From Polaribacter cellanae (GTDB lineage: Bacteria > Bacteroidota > Bacteroidia > Flavobacteriales > Flavobacteriaceae), in the NCBI RefSeq assembly GCF_017569185.1, contig NZ_CP071869.1:2532001-2596000 (forward strand): a DNA stretch of 64,000 nt, read 5' to 3'. Positions 23,156 to 31,350 of the stretch are shown here, in pieces. The position numbers were made by a program, and so were the translations under genes. The notes below the pieces were generated by a model. That model worked only from the letters and a program-made list of their open reading frames with translations. It did no database searches and had not been told where the DNA came from. The stretch's first letter is position 1, and the number at the start of each line of letters is the position of its first letter.

Positions 23156-23548
23156 ATGAAAAAAAAATACTTTCTACTAGCTATTATAAGCACTTTTGCT
23201 CTTATGTCTTTTACTTCGAAAAAAGACTGCTCTATCTTAAAAAACAATACGTTTACATATAAAAATCGTGGAAGTAAGGTTATTGTTATTTATAAAGGAG
23301 ACAAGCATGTAGAATATCATAACAAAAAAAAATATTTTATAAAATCGGATATCGAGTGGATTAACGATTGCGAATATTATTTAATAATCCAAGAAAGTAC
23401 GTTACCAAACTTTCCATTTAAATCGGGTACAAAAATGCACATTAAGGTAGATAAAATAAGAGGCGAAAAAGTGTATTTAACTTCTACTTTAGGTGGCAGA
23501 TCTTGGGAGGCAAGATTAACAAAAATAAAGCAAGAAAATTACGAATAA
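23156..23548 (+). CDS. hypothetical exported protein (130 aa)
   Basis: A 130-residue protein with a signal peptide (MKKKYFLLAIISTFALMSF, cleavage near FTSKK). The mature part includes CSILKNNTFTYKN, YKGDKHVEYHNKKKYFIKS, WINDCEYYLI and GTKMHIKVDKI, a small beta-rich fold with two Cys (about residues 26 and 75) that could form a disulfide. I know similar secreted proteins in Flavobacteriaceae but no function. ATG 23156 is chosen over an overlapping TTG. A MITE-like element starts right at its stop codon. Confidence 0.7.
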   Translation: MKKKYFLLAIISTFALMSFTSKKDCSILKNNTFTYKNRGSKVIVIYKGDKHVEYHNKKKYFIKSDIEWINDCEYYLIIQESTLPNFPFKSGTKMHIKVDKIRGEKVYLTSTLGGRSWEARLTKIKQENYE

Positions 23549-23686
23549 AAAAGAGACCACCTCAAAAGTAAATTTAGCTGTTATTCTTAGCGAAGTTTAA
23601 AAATATAAAATATTAAAATTCAATTAATAAAATTTCTGCATTACAGTCGATGGTAAATTTTAATACTTTTGAGACGGCATCTTTTT
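23548..23686. mobile_element. MITE-like element with 23-bp imperfect inverted repeats
   Basis: AAAAAGAGACCACCTCAAAAGTA at the left and the reverse complement of the right end agree at 19 of 23 positions. The inner 93 bases carry no ORF. GA-x-x-C-x-x-CTCAAAAGT ends resemble the terminal repeats of IS1182-type elements, so a non-autonomous relative is possible. It could also serve as a terminator for the gene at 23156. Confidence 0.45.
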
Positions 23687-23705
23687 GTTATAAAATGTAA
23701 ATGTT

Positions 23706-25292
23706 TTAGGCAGCTTTGTGTTTTCTTTTATTCGCAAAGAAACTTATAAAACTCGAAGGGTTTTTAACGATGCCTTTTTCGGAAACCAGTTCTATTTCTA
23801 TATTTTTTTCTTTCGCTCTATAGATAAAATCTTCTAGGATTTCAATAATATCATTATCTAAATATCTTGTTTTTAAAACATTTATTTCTAAATAAGAATT
23901 TTCTGGTAAACGATTTAATTCTTTTAAAATCGCTCCTTTATTAAAAAATGTTACTTCTTCTGCCAAAGTAATTTTAATTTTATGAACTCCATTGTTTTTA
24001 TCTTCCATATGTAAAAAGTGAGAATTTTGATAACTTTTCAATAAGATAACAACAATACCTACTGCCAAACCTAAACTAATTCCAACCAATAAATTTGTAA
24101 ATACAATCCCAAGAACTGTTACCATAAATGGTACAAATTGTTTCCATCCTAATGTAAACATTTGTTTAAATACTGTTGGCTTTGCTAATTTGTAACCAAC
24201 AATTAATAAAATAGCAGCTAATACAGAAAGTGGAATCTTATTTAATAACTCAGGAATTAATATTACAGAAATTAATAATAAAACGCCATGTAAAATAACA
24301 GACAACTTTGTTTTACCACCAGATTGTATGTTCGCAGAACTTCTTACAATAACCTGTGTAATTGGTAAACCACCAATTAAACCAGAAACTACATTACCAG
24401 TTCCTTGTGCAATTAACTCTCTATTTGTTGGAGTTACATTTTTATCTGGATCTATTTTATCGGAAGCCTCTACAGATAAAAGTGTTTCTAAACTCGCAAC
24501 TAATGCAATTGTAAATGCGGTTACCCAAACATCTATATTTGTAATTGCAGAAAAATTAGGAAAACTAAACTGACCTAAAAAAGAGGCAATATCATTAGGA
24601 ATTGGCACACTAACCAAGTGAGTTTCTGTAATACCAAATACATCGTTAGATTTTGTAAATATAAAATATAAAATTCCTAAAACTACAGCAACTAATGGAC
24701 CTTGTATTACAGTAAAAAACTTCGCTTTCTTGGCTAAAATGTTATCCCAAAAGAGAATACATAATAAACCAATAATACCAATTACTAAAGATCCTGTTGT
24801 TATATGTTCGAAAATATTAAATATGGCTGAAAAAGTATTTTCTCCAGAACTTTCTATAAAACTATCTGCACCTTCAGGTTCTGCATCATACCCAAAAAAG
24901 TGCGGAATTTGTTTTAAAATGATAATAATTCCAATGCCAGTTAACATTCCTTTAATTACTGAAGATGGAAAATAATATCCAATAACTCCAGCTTTTAACA
25001 AACCAAATATTAATTGAATAATACCTCCTAAAACAACGGCTACTAAAAAGTTTTCATAGCCACCTAAAGTACCAATTGCAGTTAAAACAATTGCTGCTAA
25101 ACCAGCTGCTGGACCACTAACTCCTATTTTAGAACCACTTAAGGCTCCAACTACTATTCCTCCAATTACTCCTGAAATAATTCCAGAAAATAATGGGGCT
25201 CCACTTGCGAGAGCAATACCCAAACATAGGGGTAATGCTACAAAAAATACAACAATACTTGCAGGTAAATCATTTTTTATGTGTTTAAACAT
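23706..25292 (-). CDS. SulP family anion (probable bicarbonate) transporter
   Basis: A 528-residue SulP protein. The N-terminal ~420 residues carry about 12-14 membrane spans with family landmarks PLCLGIALASGAPL, SGSKIGVSGPAAGL and the GNVVSGLIGGLPITQVIVRSS segment. A C-terminal STAS domain (about 435-515) contains EEVTFFNKGAIL and TRYLDNDIIEILEDF. It is the near twin of the SulP at 29307-30890. Cyanobacterial BicA and related SulPs carry bicarbonate, often sodium-driven, and the neighbouring carbonic anhydrase makes bicarbonate the likeliest substrate. Sulfate remains possible. It follows a small membrane-anchored protein gene by 102 bases, probably one transcript. Confidence 0.9.
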   Translation of the reverse strand: MFKHIKNDLPASIVVFFVALPLCLGIALASGAPLFSGIISGVIGGIVVGALSGSKIGVSGPAAGLAAIVLTAIGTLGGYENFLVAVVLGGIIQLIFGLLKAGVIGYYFPSSVIKGMLTGIGIIIILKQIPHFFGYDAEPEGADSFIESSGENTFSAIFNIFEHITTGSLVIGIIGLLCILFWDNILAKKAKFFTVIQGPLVAVVLGILYFIFTKSNDVFGITETHLVSVPIPNDIASFLGQFSFPNFSAITNIDVWVTAFTIALVASLETLLSVEASDKIDPDKNVTPTNRELIAQGTGNVVSGLIGGLPITQVIVRSSANIQSGGKTKLSVILHGVLLLISVILIPELLNKIPLSVLAAILLIVGYKLAKPTVFKQMFTLGWKQFVPFMVTVLGIVFTNLLVGISLGLAVGIVVILLKSYQNSHFLHMEDKNNGVHKIKITLAEEVTFFNKGAILKELNRLPENSYLEINVLKTRYLDNDIIEILEDFIYRAKEKNIEIELVSEKGIVKNPSSFISFFANKRKHKAA

Positions 25293-25394
25293 AGGGAACG
25301 TGTTTTTTTATTCTAAACATATATTGTTTAGAATTTGATTTTTAAAATAAATTGTGTGATTGAAGTTAAAATAACTTCATAATAAATGGAAAAA

Positions 25395-25691
25395 TTACGA
25401 CAGAATCTCTGGAGGCTGTATTAAAATTATAGGATACTGAGAAATGTAATTTGTAGTGTTGTACGCTAAGTTTTCTTTTTTTTGAATTATTTCTCGAAGA
25501 AACAAAGTTGTATTAAAAGGAGCATATACTTTTAATCCTTCACTTGTTGAACATCCAGTTGTTTCTTCTTCTTCATCGAGAGCAAGAAAAACAGAAATAT
25601 CTTGGTTCTTGTCCATCAAAATTATTATGGTTGGAGCAGCGATTATTCCCAAGAATAAAAAAGTAAAAAAAAGTGCAATTCTAACTTTCAA
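25395..25691 (-). CDS. small membrane-anchored protein, paralogue 1 (98 aa)
   Basis: A 98-residue protein beginning MKVRIALFFTF, with one hydrophobic segment (about 5-25) that ends P-T-I-I-I-L-M-D. Then QDISVFLALDEEEET, an acidic cluster, and a C-terminal segment with NYISQYPIILIQPPEILS. The gene at 30977 encodes the same architecture: VRIA-x-FF, PT-[IV]-I-x-LMD, QDIS-x-FL, EEEE, NY[IV]S, PP near the end. No family name is known to me. Both copies have a TAnnTTTG promoter and are followed by a SulP gene, so a role with the transporter (accessory, assembly or sensing) is my inference. Confidence 0.7.
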   Translation of the reverse strand: MKVRIALFFTFLFLGIIAAPTIIILMDKNQDISVFLALDEEEETTGCSTSEGLKVYAPFNTTLFLREIIQKKENLAYNTTNYISQYPIILIQPPEILS

Positions 25692-25713
25692 AAAGATTTA
25701 TTTTAGCTGAGTG

Positions 25714-25721
25714 CAAAGATA
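25714..25721 (-). promoter_or_regulatory. promoter -7 element (TATCTTTG) of small protein 1
   Basis: TATCTTTG on the minus strand, 22 bases upstream of the ATG at 25691, fits TAnnTTTG. The equivalent position before the paralogue has TATGTTTG. Confidence 0.6.
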
Positions 25722-25881
25722 CCATTAGGCTACTAAAAAATGTGTTAAAGCAAACATAAAGAAAAACTTATTTTTCTTACTTTATATCATTTCTGCATTA
25801 AAACTATCGTAATAAAACGTTATTTTATGGTAATTTCAAGACAGAAATGGTATTAAATTATGATATTTTTTTAAAAAAAGT

Positions 25882-25910
25882 AAAAACTCGAGAAAGAATC
25901 TCGAGTTTTT
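25882..25910. terminator. perfect bidirectional terminator
   Basis: AAAAACTCGAGA and TCTCGAGTTTTT form a 12-bp perfect stem with a 5-base loop, flanked by A and T runs. It lies 33 bases past the carbonic anhydrase stop and separates the two transcription units of the SulP cluster. The rest of 25692-25942 is AT-rich without further features. Confidence 0.9.
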
Positions 25911-25942
25911 AGAGTAATAATTTAATTTTTTTATAGAGAATT

Positions 25943-26572
25943 CTATAATATAGTTACTTCTCCAGTTTGTAAAGAATATACACCACCTACAATTTTAATA
26001 TCTCCATTACTTTCCAATTCTTTAAGAATTGAACTTTTTTCGCGGATTCTATCAATTGTTAACAATACGTTATTCTCTACAGTCTTTGCAACAAATTCTT
26101 TGTTTGTAGAGTTTGTTTCTCCATCTACTTCTTTAGAAGATTTTTTAACGGCAGGAGTAATATTATTTAACATTGCAGTTATATTTCCAAGTTTAACACC
26201 ATCGCAAGCTGCTTTTACAGCTCCACAACTTTCGTGACCTAATACTAAAACAAGTTTACTTCCGGCAACTGCACAAGAATATTCTAAGCTTCCTAAAATA
26301 TCTGTATTCTCGAAATTACCTGCAACTCTGGCAACGAAAATATCTCCAATAGTTTGGTCGAAAACTTGCTCTACAGGAACTCTAGAATCGATACAAGATA
26401 AAACAACAGCTTTTGGGTATTGCCCACCAACAGTGTCTTTAACTAAAGCATTATAATCTACATTTTCTAAAGAATTATTTATAAATCTTCTATTTCCTTC
26501 TATAAGGTTTGTTAAAACATCACTTGGTTTTAAGTTGTCTTGTGCGTTTTTGTTTAGTGCTAATGTTCTCAT
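25943..26572 (-). CDS. beta-class carbonic anhydrase
   Basis: A 209-residue beta carbonic anhydrase that interconverts CO2 and bicarbonate. Zinc ligands are the Cys in LSCIDSRVP (with the Asp-Arg dyad) and the His and Cys in LGHESCGAV. Surrounding signatures are RVAGNFENTDILGSLEY and IVGGVYSLQTGEV at the C-terminus. No signal peptide is visible, so it is cytoplasmic. The gene follows the large SulP gene by 5 bases, and carbonic anhydrase/SulP pairs are known bicarbonate uptake partners. In marine flavobacteria such pairs have been tied to anaplerotic CO2 fixation. Confidence 0.95.
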   Translation of the reverse strand: MRTLALNKNAQDNLKPSDVLTNLIEGNRRFINNSLENVDYNALVKDTVGGQYPKAVVLSCIDSRVPVEQVFDQTIGDIFVARVAGNFENTDILGSLEYSCAVAGSKLVLVLGHESCGAVKAACDGVKLGNITAMLNNITPAVKKSSKEVDGETNSTNKEFVAKTVENNVLLTIDRIREKSSILKELESNGDIKIVGGVYSLQTGEVTIL

Positions 26573-26577
26573 AATTT

Positions 26578-28446
26578 TTAATTTTTAAATTCGTCTTTTA
26601 CATTTTCTCTTACCCATTTTACACAAGTATCAAAATTTTTGAAAACGTGTTCTGTGGGTATAAAATCTGGAATGATATCAATTCGTTCCATCATATATCT
26701 TGGTTGTTTTAATAAGTTAACAAACAAGACTTCAATATTCTTTTTCTTTAAATCTTGCAACATATCTTCCATGGCATACAACCCAGATTGATCCATATAT
26801 TGCATTCTTCCCAAACGCATAATTACAATTCTTGCAGTGGCAGGAATTTGTTGTGAAAGCGCTTGAAACTCACTCGTAGAACCAAAAAATAAAGGGCCTT
26901 TTATGTGTTTTATAAAAACTTCTTCTCTTAAATTCTGAGGGAAGTTATACTCATCTGCCCAAGCTTGTTCTTTTAAAGATTTTACGTCGGATCTTTCTGC
27001 GGTTAAATCTCCAATTTTTTTCATAAACATTAAAGAAGCAATTACCAACCCAATTCCAACTGCATACACCAAGTTCCAAAAAGTAGATAGTATTAAAACC
27101 ACCATCATTATTAAAACTTCCGAGCTTAATTTAATGGGACCAAATTTAATATCTTTCGGTAAGTATGGTATTGCTTTTAATCCTTTATAATCCATTACTC
27201 CAATACCAACAGTAATTAAAATTCCTGCTAAAACTGCTGCTGGAATTTTAGAGGCAACTGGTCCTAAACCTAACATAATTATTAACAACATAATACCAGC
27301 AATCATACCAGAAAGTTTGGTTTTTCCACCAGCGTTAATATTTACAACAGTTCTAATGGTTGCACCTGCTCCAGGAATTCCACCAAATAATGCAGCAATA
27401 CTATTTCCAATTCCTTGCCCAACTAATTCTTTATTGGGTTGGTGTTTGGTTTTAGTCATATTATCTGCAACAACACTTGTTAAAAGAGAATCTATGGCTC
27501 CTAAAAGAGATAATGTTAAGGCTGTAAAAATATAGGGTGTAAGACTTCCTAAAGAAAAGTCGGAAAAAATTTCCCACTTTATTTCAGGAATTCCACTTGG
27601 TATTTCTTGTATGGCTCGATAATCTAAATTAAAACCCACAGCAATTCCAGACACGACTACTAAAGCAACGAGTGTACTCGGAATTTTTGTGGTAATTCGT
27701 TTAAAACCATAAATAATAAATATGGTTCCTAAAGCGAGTAACAATTCTAATAAATTAATATTTTGAATTGCTCTTGGAAACGCTTTTATGGCACCCAAAG
27801 CTCCAGAAGTTTCTTTAGCAGCTAGCGTTTGCGATTCTTTTAAAATATCTGCAGGTGTAATATTGCTTGCCCTTTTAATAGTTTCCTGGAAGTTTTCTAA
27901 AACTAAAATCTTTTCTCCAGCTTCTTCTTTTAGAATATTTTCTAAAATTACTTCTTCGGCTTGTGGTTTAAATTGGGTAACAAACTCTGTATCTTCTTTT
28001 GGATAATATCCTAAAGATGGCAATACTTGCGTTAATAAAATAATAACACCAATAGCCGTCATAAAACCAGAAACTACTGGGTATGGAATAAAACGAATGT
28101 ATTTACCCAGCCCAATAACTCCCAAAATAATTTGAAACAGACCTGCCAATAAGAAAACGGTTAAGATTGCTGGTAAGGCTTTAGAAACATCACCATCGTT
28201 TGTAGCGATAATACCAGCAATAACAACCATACTTACAGCTGTCATAGGTGCTGTTGGACCAGAAATTTGAGTGTTTGTTCCTCCAAAGAGAGCCGCAAAA
28301 AAACTAATAAATATAGCGCCATATAAACCTGCACTTGGTCCTAACCCAGAGGAAACCCCAAATGCCAAAGCTAGTGGCAATGCTACAATTCCAGCAGTTA
28401 TTCCGCCAAAAGCATCACCTTTAATATTTGAAAATAATTTTTTCAT
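26578..28446 (-). CDS. SulP family transporter with extra loop and STAS domain
   Basis: A 622-residue SulP transporter of a different subtype from its two neighbours. Landmarks are FGGITAGIVALPLALAFG, FGGTNTQISGPTAPMT, GAIDSLLTSVVADNMT and NSIAALFGGIPGAGATIRT. A hydrophilic insertion of about 75 residues (about 150-228), rich in Glu and Lys, interrupts the membrane region. The C-terminal STAS domain (about 500-610) contains FGSTSEFQALS and RMQYMDQSGLYAMEDML. It is co-transcribed with the carbonic anhydrase (5-base gap), making bicarbonate the likely cargo. It starts 87 bases after the universal stress protein gene. Confidence 0.9.
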   Translation of the reverse strand: MKKLFSNIKGDAFGGITAGIVALPLALAFGVSSGLGPSAGLYGAIFISFFAALFGGTNTQISGPTAPMTAVSMVVIAGIIATNDGDVSKALPAILTVFLLAGLFQIILGVIGLGKYIRFIPYPVVSGFMTAIGVIILLTQVLPSLGYYPKEDTEFVTQFKPQAEEVILENILKEEAGEKILVLENFQETIKRASNITPADILKESQTLAAKETSGALGAIKAFPRAIQNINLLELLLALGTIFIIYGFKRITTKIPSTLVALVVVSGIAVGFNLDYRAIQEIPSGIPEIKWEIFSDFSLGSLTPYIFTALTLSLLGAIDSLLTSVVADNMTKTKHQPNKELVGQGIGNSIAALFGGIPGAGATIRTVVNINAGGKTKLSGMIAGIMLLIIMLGLGPVASKIPAAVLAGILITVGIGVMDYKGLKAIPYLPKDIKFGPIKLSSEVLIMMVVLILSTFWNLVYAVGIGLVIASLMFMKKIGDLTAERSDVKSLKEQAWADEYNFPQNLREEVFIKHIKGPLFFGSTSEFQALSQQIPATARIVIMRLGRMQYMDQSGLYAMEDMLQDLKKKNIEVLFVNLLKQPRYMMERIDIIPDFIPTEHVFKNFDTCVKWVRENVKDEFKN

Positions 28447-28533
28447 TACTTTTTTAAATTGATTAATTAGTAAACACTAAGTTAATCATTCTATTCTTAA
28501 TGCAAGTTTATTTTTAACATACAATTTTAAGCT

Positions 28534-29295
28534 CTAATTACTTACCATTAAAGAGCAGTTTAAACTATTAACCAAGCTTCCAATTTTAGAATTTGTTTCT
28601 TTCTCTCTATTTAAGAATAACAAATCGATCTTATTTTTAGATAGATAGTTACTCAAATTTTTAATTGCATTGTCTCCTTCTTCGAAAACAAACTCAATAG
28701 TATTTTTAGGATTGGATACTTTTTCTTTTACAGTATTTATTTGAAAAGATTTAAGAGGTTTGTTAGAATAAGATACTAAGGTTTCCATAAACCTATTTGT
28801 CGATAAGTTTACATTATTTAATAACCCTAAAGAGATCTCTTCCTTGGCTTCTAATAGATTTTCTTCTGAAACAATTAAGATGGTTCCATTAAATTCTTTT
28901 AAGATTAAATCGATAAGATTATCTCCAAAAAAAGAGAATACTTTAGATTTTCTTTTGCCTAAAAGAACAATATCTGGCTTGGTTTCTTTTAGATGATTTG
29001 TAATCTCATCTTTTAAATTTCCAAAAGAAATTTTATGACTTATTTTAAAATCTTTTTCATTAGAAATAGTATCTATTATTTTTTTAATTTGATTGTCTGT
29101 TTCTATAAACTTTTTATTAATAGACCTCATTGCAGAAAGCTGACTTTCTTTTTCCACAACATCTGTGGGTTTTTTTACACAAAAAAAGTCGATTTCTGCT
29201 TGAACTACATTTGCTAAATCCACTCCTTTTTTTAGAATTTCTGATGTCGAATTATCGACATCAGAAAGTACTAATATTTTACATTTATTATTCAT
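28534..29295 (-). CDS. universal stress protein-like (two-domain)
   Basis: A 253-residue protein with two Usp-like halves. The first opens KILVLSDVDNSTSEIL and ends with DIVLLGKRKSKVF and GTILIVSEEN. The second half (about 150-253) is degenerate but repeats the beta-alpha pattern with DLLFLNREKE and CSLMVSN. The canonical G-2x-G-9x-G-[ST] ATP loop is not clear, so it may be a non-nucleotide-binding member. It lies 11 bases after the SulP at 29307-30890, so the two are co-translated. A regulatory role for the transporter is a reasonable guess; Usp-like domains fused or adjacent to transporters are common. Confidence 0.8.
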   Translation of the reverse strand: MNNKCKILVLSDVDNSTSEILKKGVDLANVVQAEIDFFCVKKPTDVVEKESQLSAMRSINKKFIETDNQIKKIIDTISNEKDFKISHKISFGNLKDEITNHLKETKPDIVLLGKRKSKVFSFFGDNLIDLILKEFNGTILIVSEENLLEAKEEISLGLLNNVNLSTNRFMETLVSYSNKPLKSFQINTVKEKVSNPKNTIEFVFEEGDNAIKNLSNYLSKNKIDLLFLNREKETNSKIGSLVNSLNCSLMVSN

Positions 29296-29306
29296 AATTG
29301 GTTGGT

Positions 29307-30890
29307 TTAAGCAGATTTTTTAGGTCTTAAGTTAAAGAACTCGATATAACTTGGAGGGTTTTCTACAACACCTCTTTCAGAAATCAATTGAATATCTATA
29401 TTTCTTTCTTTCGCCTTAATTGTAAAATCTTCTAAAATTTCGATTATATCGTTATCTAAATACCTTGTTTTTCTAACATCTAATTCTAAGAAAGTATCTT
29501 TTGGTAGGCTGTCTAATTCTTTTAAAATAGCACCTTTATTAAAGAAAGTTACTTCTTCTGCAAGCGTCATTTTAATTCTATGTTTTCCATTACTTTTATC
29601 TTCGATATGTAAAAAGTGAGAATTTTGGAAACTTTTAATTAATATTACTACAATACCAACAGCTAAACCTAAACCAATACCTACTAATAAATCTGTAAAA
29701 ACAATACCAATAACAGTTACAAAAAACGGAACCCATTGTTTCCACCCTAATTGGACCATTTCTTTAAATACAGATGGTTTTGCTAGCTTATAACCTACAA
29801 TTAATAAGATTGCTGCTAATACAGACAATGGAATTTTATTTAATAAAGTAGGAATTAAAATTACAGAAATCAATAATAAAAAACCATGAATTATTGCAGA
29901 CAATTTTGTTCTACCTCCAGACTGTATATTTGCAGAACTTCTTACAATTACCTGTGTAATTGGTAAACCTCCAATTAAGCCAGAAATAACATTTCCTGTT
30001 CCTTGTGCTAATAACTCTCTATTTGTTGGAGTTACATTTTTGTGTGGGTCTAATTTGTCTGTGGCTTCTACACACAGTAACGTTTCTAAACTTGCTACTA
30101 AGGCAATTGTAAATGCTGTAACCCAAATTTGTGGGTTTGTAATGGCATTAAAATTAGGAAAACTAAATTGCCCTATAAAAGAATCGAAACTATCTGGTAC
30201 TGGAACACTTACTAAATGCTCTGAATTAATGCCGTATTTAGAATTTTCGGTTGTTGCAAAATAATAAATAATACCTGCAGCAACTGCTACTAAAGGACCT
30301 TGTATTATTTGAAAAATTTTTCCTTTTTTAGATAAAACATTACTCCACAGTAATAAAATACCTAAACCAATAAAGCCTATAATTGTAGAACCTAAAGTAA
30401 TATTATCTGTGATATTTAAAATTGCAGAAAATGTGTTTTCTCCTGAAACCTCTATAAAACTGTCTGCACCTTCTGGCTCTGAATCATAACCAAAAAAATG
30501 TGGAATTTGTTTTAGAATAATAATAATTCCAATACCTGTTAACATTCCTTTAATTACAGAAGAAGGGAAGTAATAACCAATAATACCGGCTTTTAAAATA
30601 CCAAATACTACCTGAATAATTCCTCCTAAAACAACGGCTACTAAAAAGTTTTCATAACCACCTAAAGTACCAATAGCAGTTAAAACAATTGCTGCCAAAC
30701 CTGCTGCTGGTCCACTTACTCCTATTTTAGAACCACTTAGGCTTCCAACTACAATACCTCCAACAATTCCTGCAATTAAACCAGAAAAAAGAGGTGCGCC
30801 ACTTGCTAATGCAATACCTAAACATAAAGGTAATGCTACGAAAAATACCACTATACTTGCTGGTAAATCGCTTTTAATGTGTTTAAACAT
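29307..30890 (-). CDS. SulP family anion (probable bicarbonate) transporter
   Basis: A 527-residue SulP twin of the protein at 23706-25292; by eye the two are alike at most positions from the N-terminal MFKHIK to the STAS domain (EEVTFFNKGAIL, TRYLDNDIIEILEDF). Differences cluster around residues 165-240 and in the last 15 residues. It is preceded by the paralogous small membrane-anchored protein gene (86-base gap) and followed by the universal stress protein gene (11-base gap). Likely role is sodium- or proton-linked bicarbonate uptake. The duplication may provide transporters with different affinity or regulation. Confidence 0.9.
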   Translation of the reverse strand: MFKHIKSDLPASIVVFFVALPLCLGIALASGAPLFSGLIAGIVGGIVVGSLSGSKIGVSGPAAGLAAIVLTAIGTLGGYENFLVAVVLGGIIQVVFGILKAGIIGYYFPSSVIKGMLTGIGIIIILKQIPHFFGYDSEPEGADSFIEVSGENTFSAILNITDNITLGSTIIGFIGLGILLLWSNVLSKKGKIFQIIQGPLVAVAAGIIYYFATTENSKYGINSEHLVSVPVPDSFDSFIGQFSFPNFNAITNPQIWVTAFTIALVASLETLLCVEATDKLDPHKNVTPTNRELLAQGTGNVISGLIGGLPITQVIVRSSANIQSGGRTKLSAIIHGFLLLISVILIPTLLNKIPLSVLAAILLIVGYKLAKPSVFKEMVQLGWKQWVPFFVTVIGIVFTDLLVGIGLGLAVGIVVILIKSFQNSHFLHIEDKSNGKHRIKMTLAEEVTFFNKGAILKELDSLPKDTFLELDVRKTRYLDNDIIEILEDFTIKAKERNIDIQLISERGVVENPPSYIEFFNLRPKKSA

Positions 30891-30976
30891 ATATAAATAT
30901 TTTTACCCTAGGCTAAAAATACCTAGAGTTTGTTTTAATAAATTAAGATTAAATTTTTTGTTGTACTAATACGAAA

Positions 30977-31285
30977 TTATAGTACAAATTTGGGTGGTGG
31001 AGTGGTAACTTTAGAGAATTCAGAAACATAGTTTTTCGAATAAAAACGAATATTTTTACTAATCTGAAATTTATCACTTAAAATAAACCCTAAAAAGTTT
31101 GAAGAATGAATTTTTAATTTAGAATCTACCTTAGATTCTTTTTTGCCTTTATTCTCCTCTTCTTCCTCATTAAAATTTAAAAAATAAGAAATATCTTGTG
31201 AAGCATCCATTAAACTAATAACGGTTGGCGTCACTATAAGGCTAGCGAATACTATTGAAAAGAAAATTGCGATTCTTACTCTCAA
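30977..31285 (-). CDS. small membrane-anchored protein, paralogue 2 (102 aa)
   Basis: A 102-residue protein, MRVRIAIFFSIVF..., with one hydrophobic segment ending P-T-V-I-S-L-M-D, then QDISYFLNFNEEEEE, a lysine-rich linker, and a C-terminal block NIRFYSKNYVSEF ending in TTPPPKFVL. Conserved positions with the 25395 protein are the N-terminus, the MD-x-x-QDIS-x-FL motif, the acidic run and the NY-[IV]-S...PP tail; the linker is unrelated. The hydrophobic segment could be a signal anchor, placing the acidic tail in the periplasm (inference). It leads the transcription unit SulP, Usp, SulP, carbonic anhydrase. Confidence 0.7.
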   Translation of the reverse strand: MRVRIAIFFSIVFASLIVTPTVISLMDASQDISYFLNFNEEEEENKGKKESKVDSKLKIHSSNFLGFILSDKFQISKNIRFYSKNYVSEFSKVTTPPPKFVL

Positions 31286-31309
31286 AAATTAATTATTTTA
31301 ATAAAAACG

Positions 31310-31317
31310 CAAACATA
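31310..31317 (-). promoter_or_regulatory. promoter -7 element (TATGTTTG) of the SulP/CA operon
   Basis: TATGTTTG on the minus strand fits TAnnTTTG and lies 24 bases upstream of the ATG at 31285. It is the likely start of the long unit ending at the terminator at 25882-25910. Confidence 0.6.
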
Positions 31318-31350
31318 AGAAAGGTTTTTTAATTTTTTGTTAATTTATAA

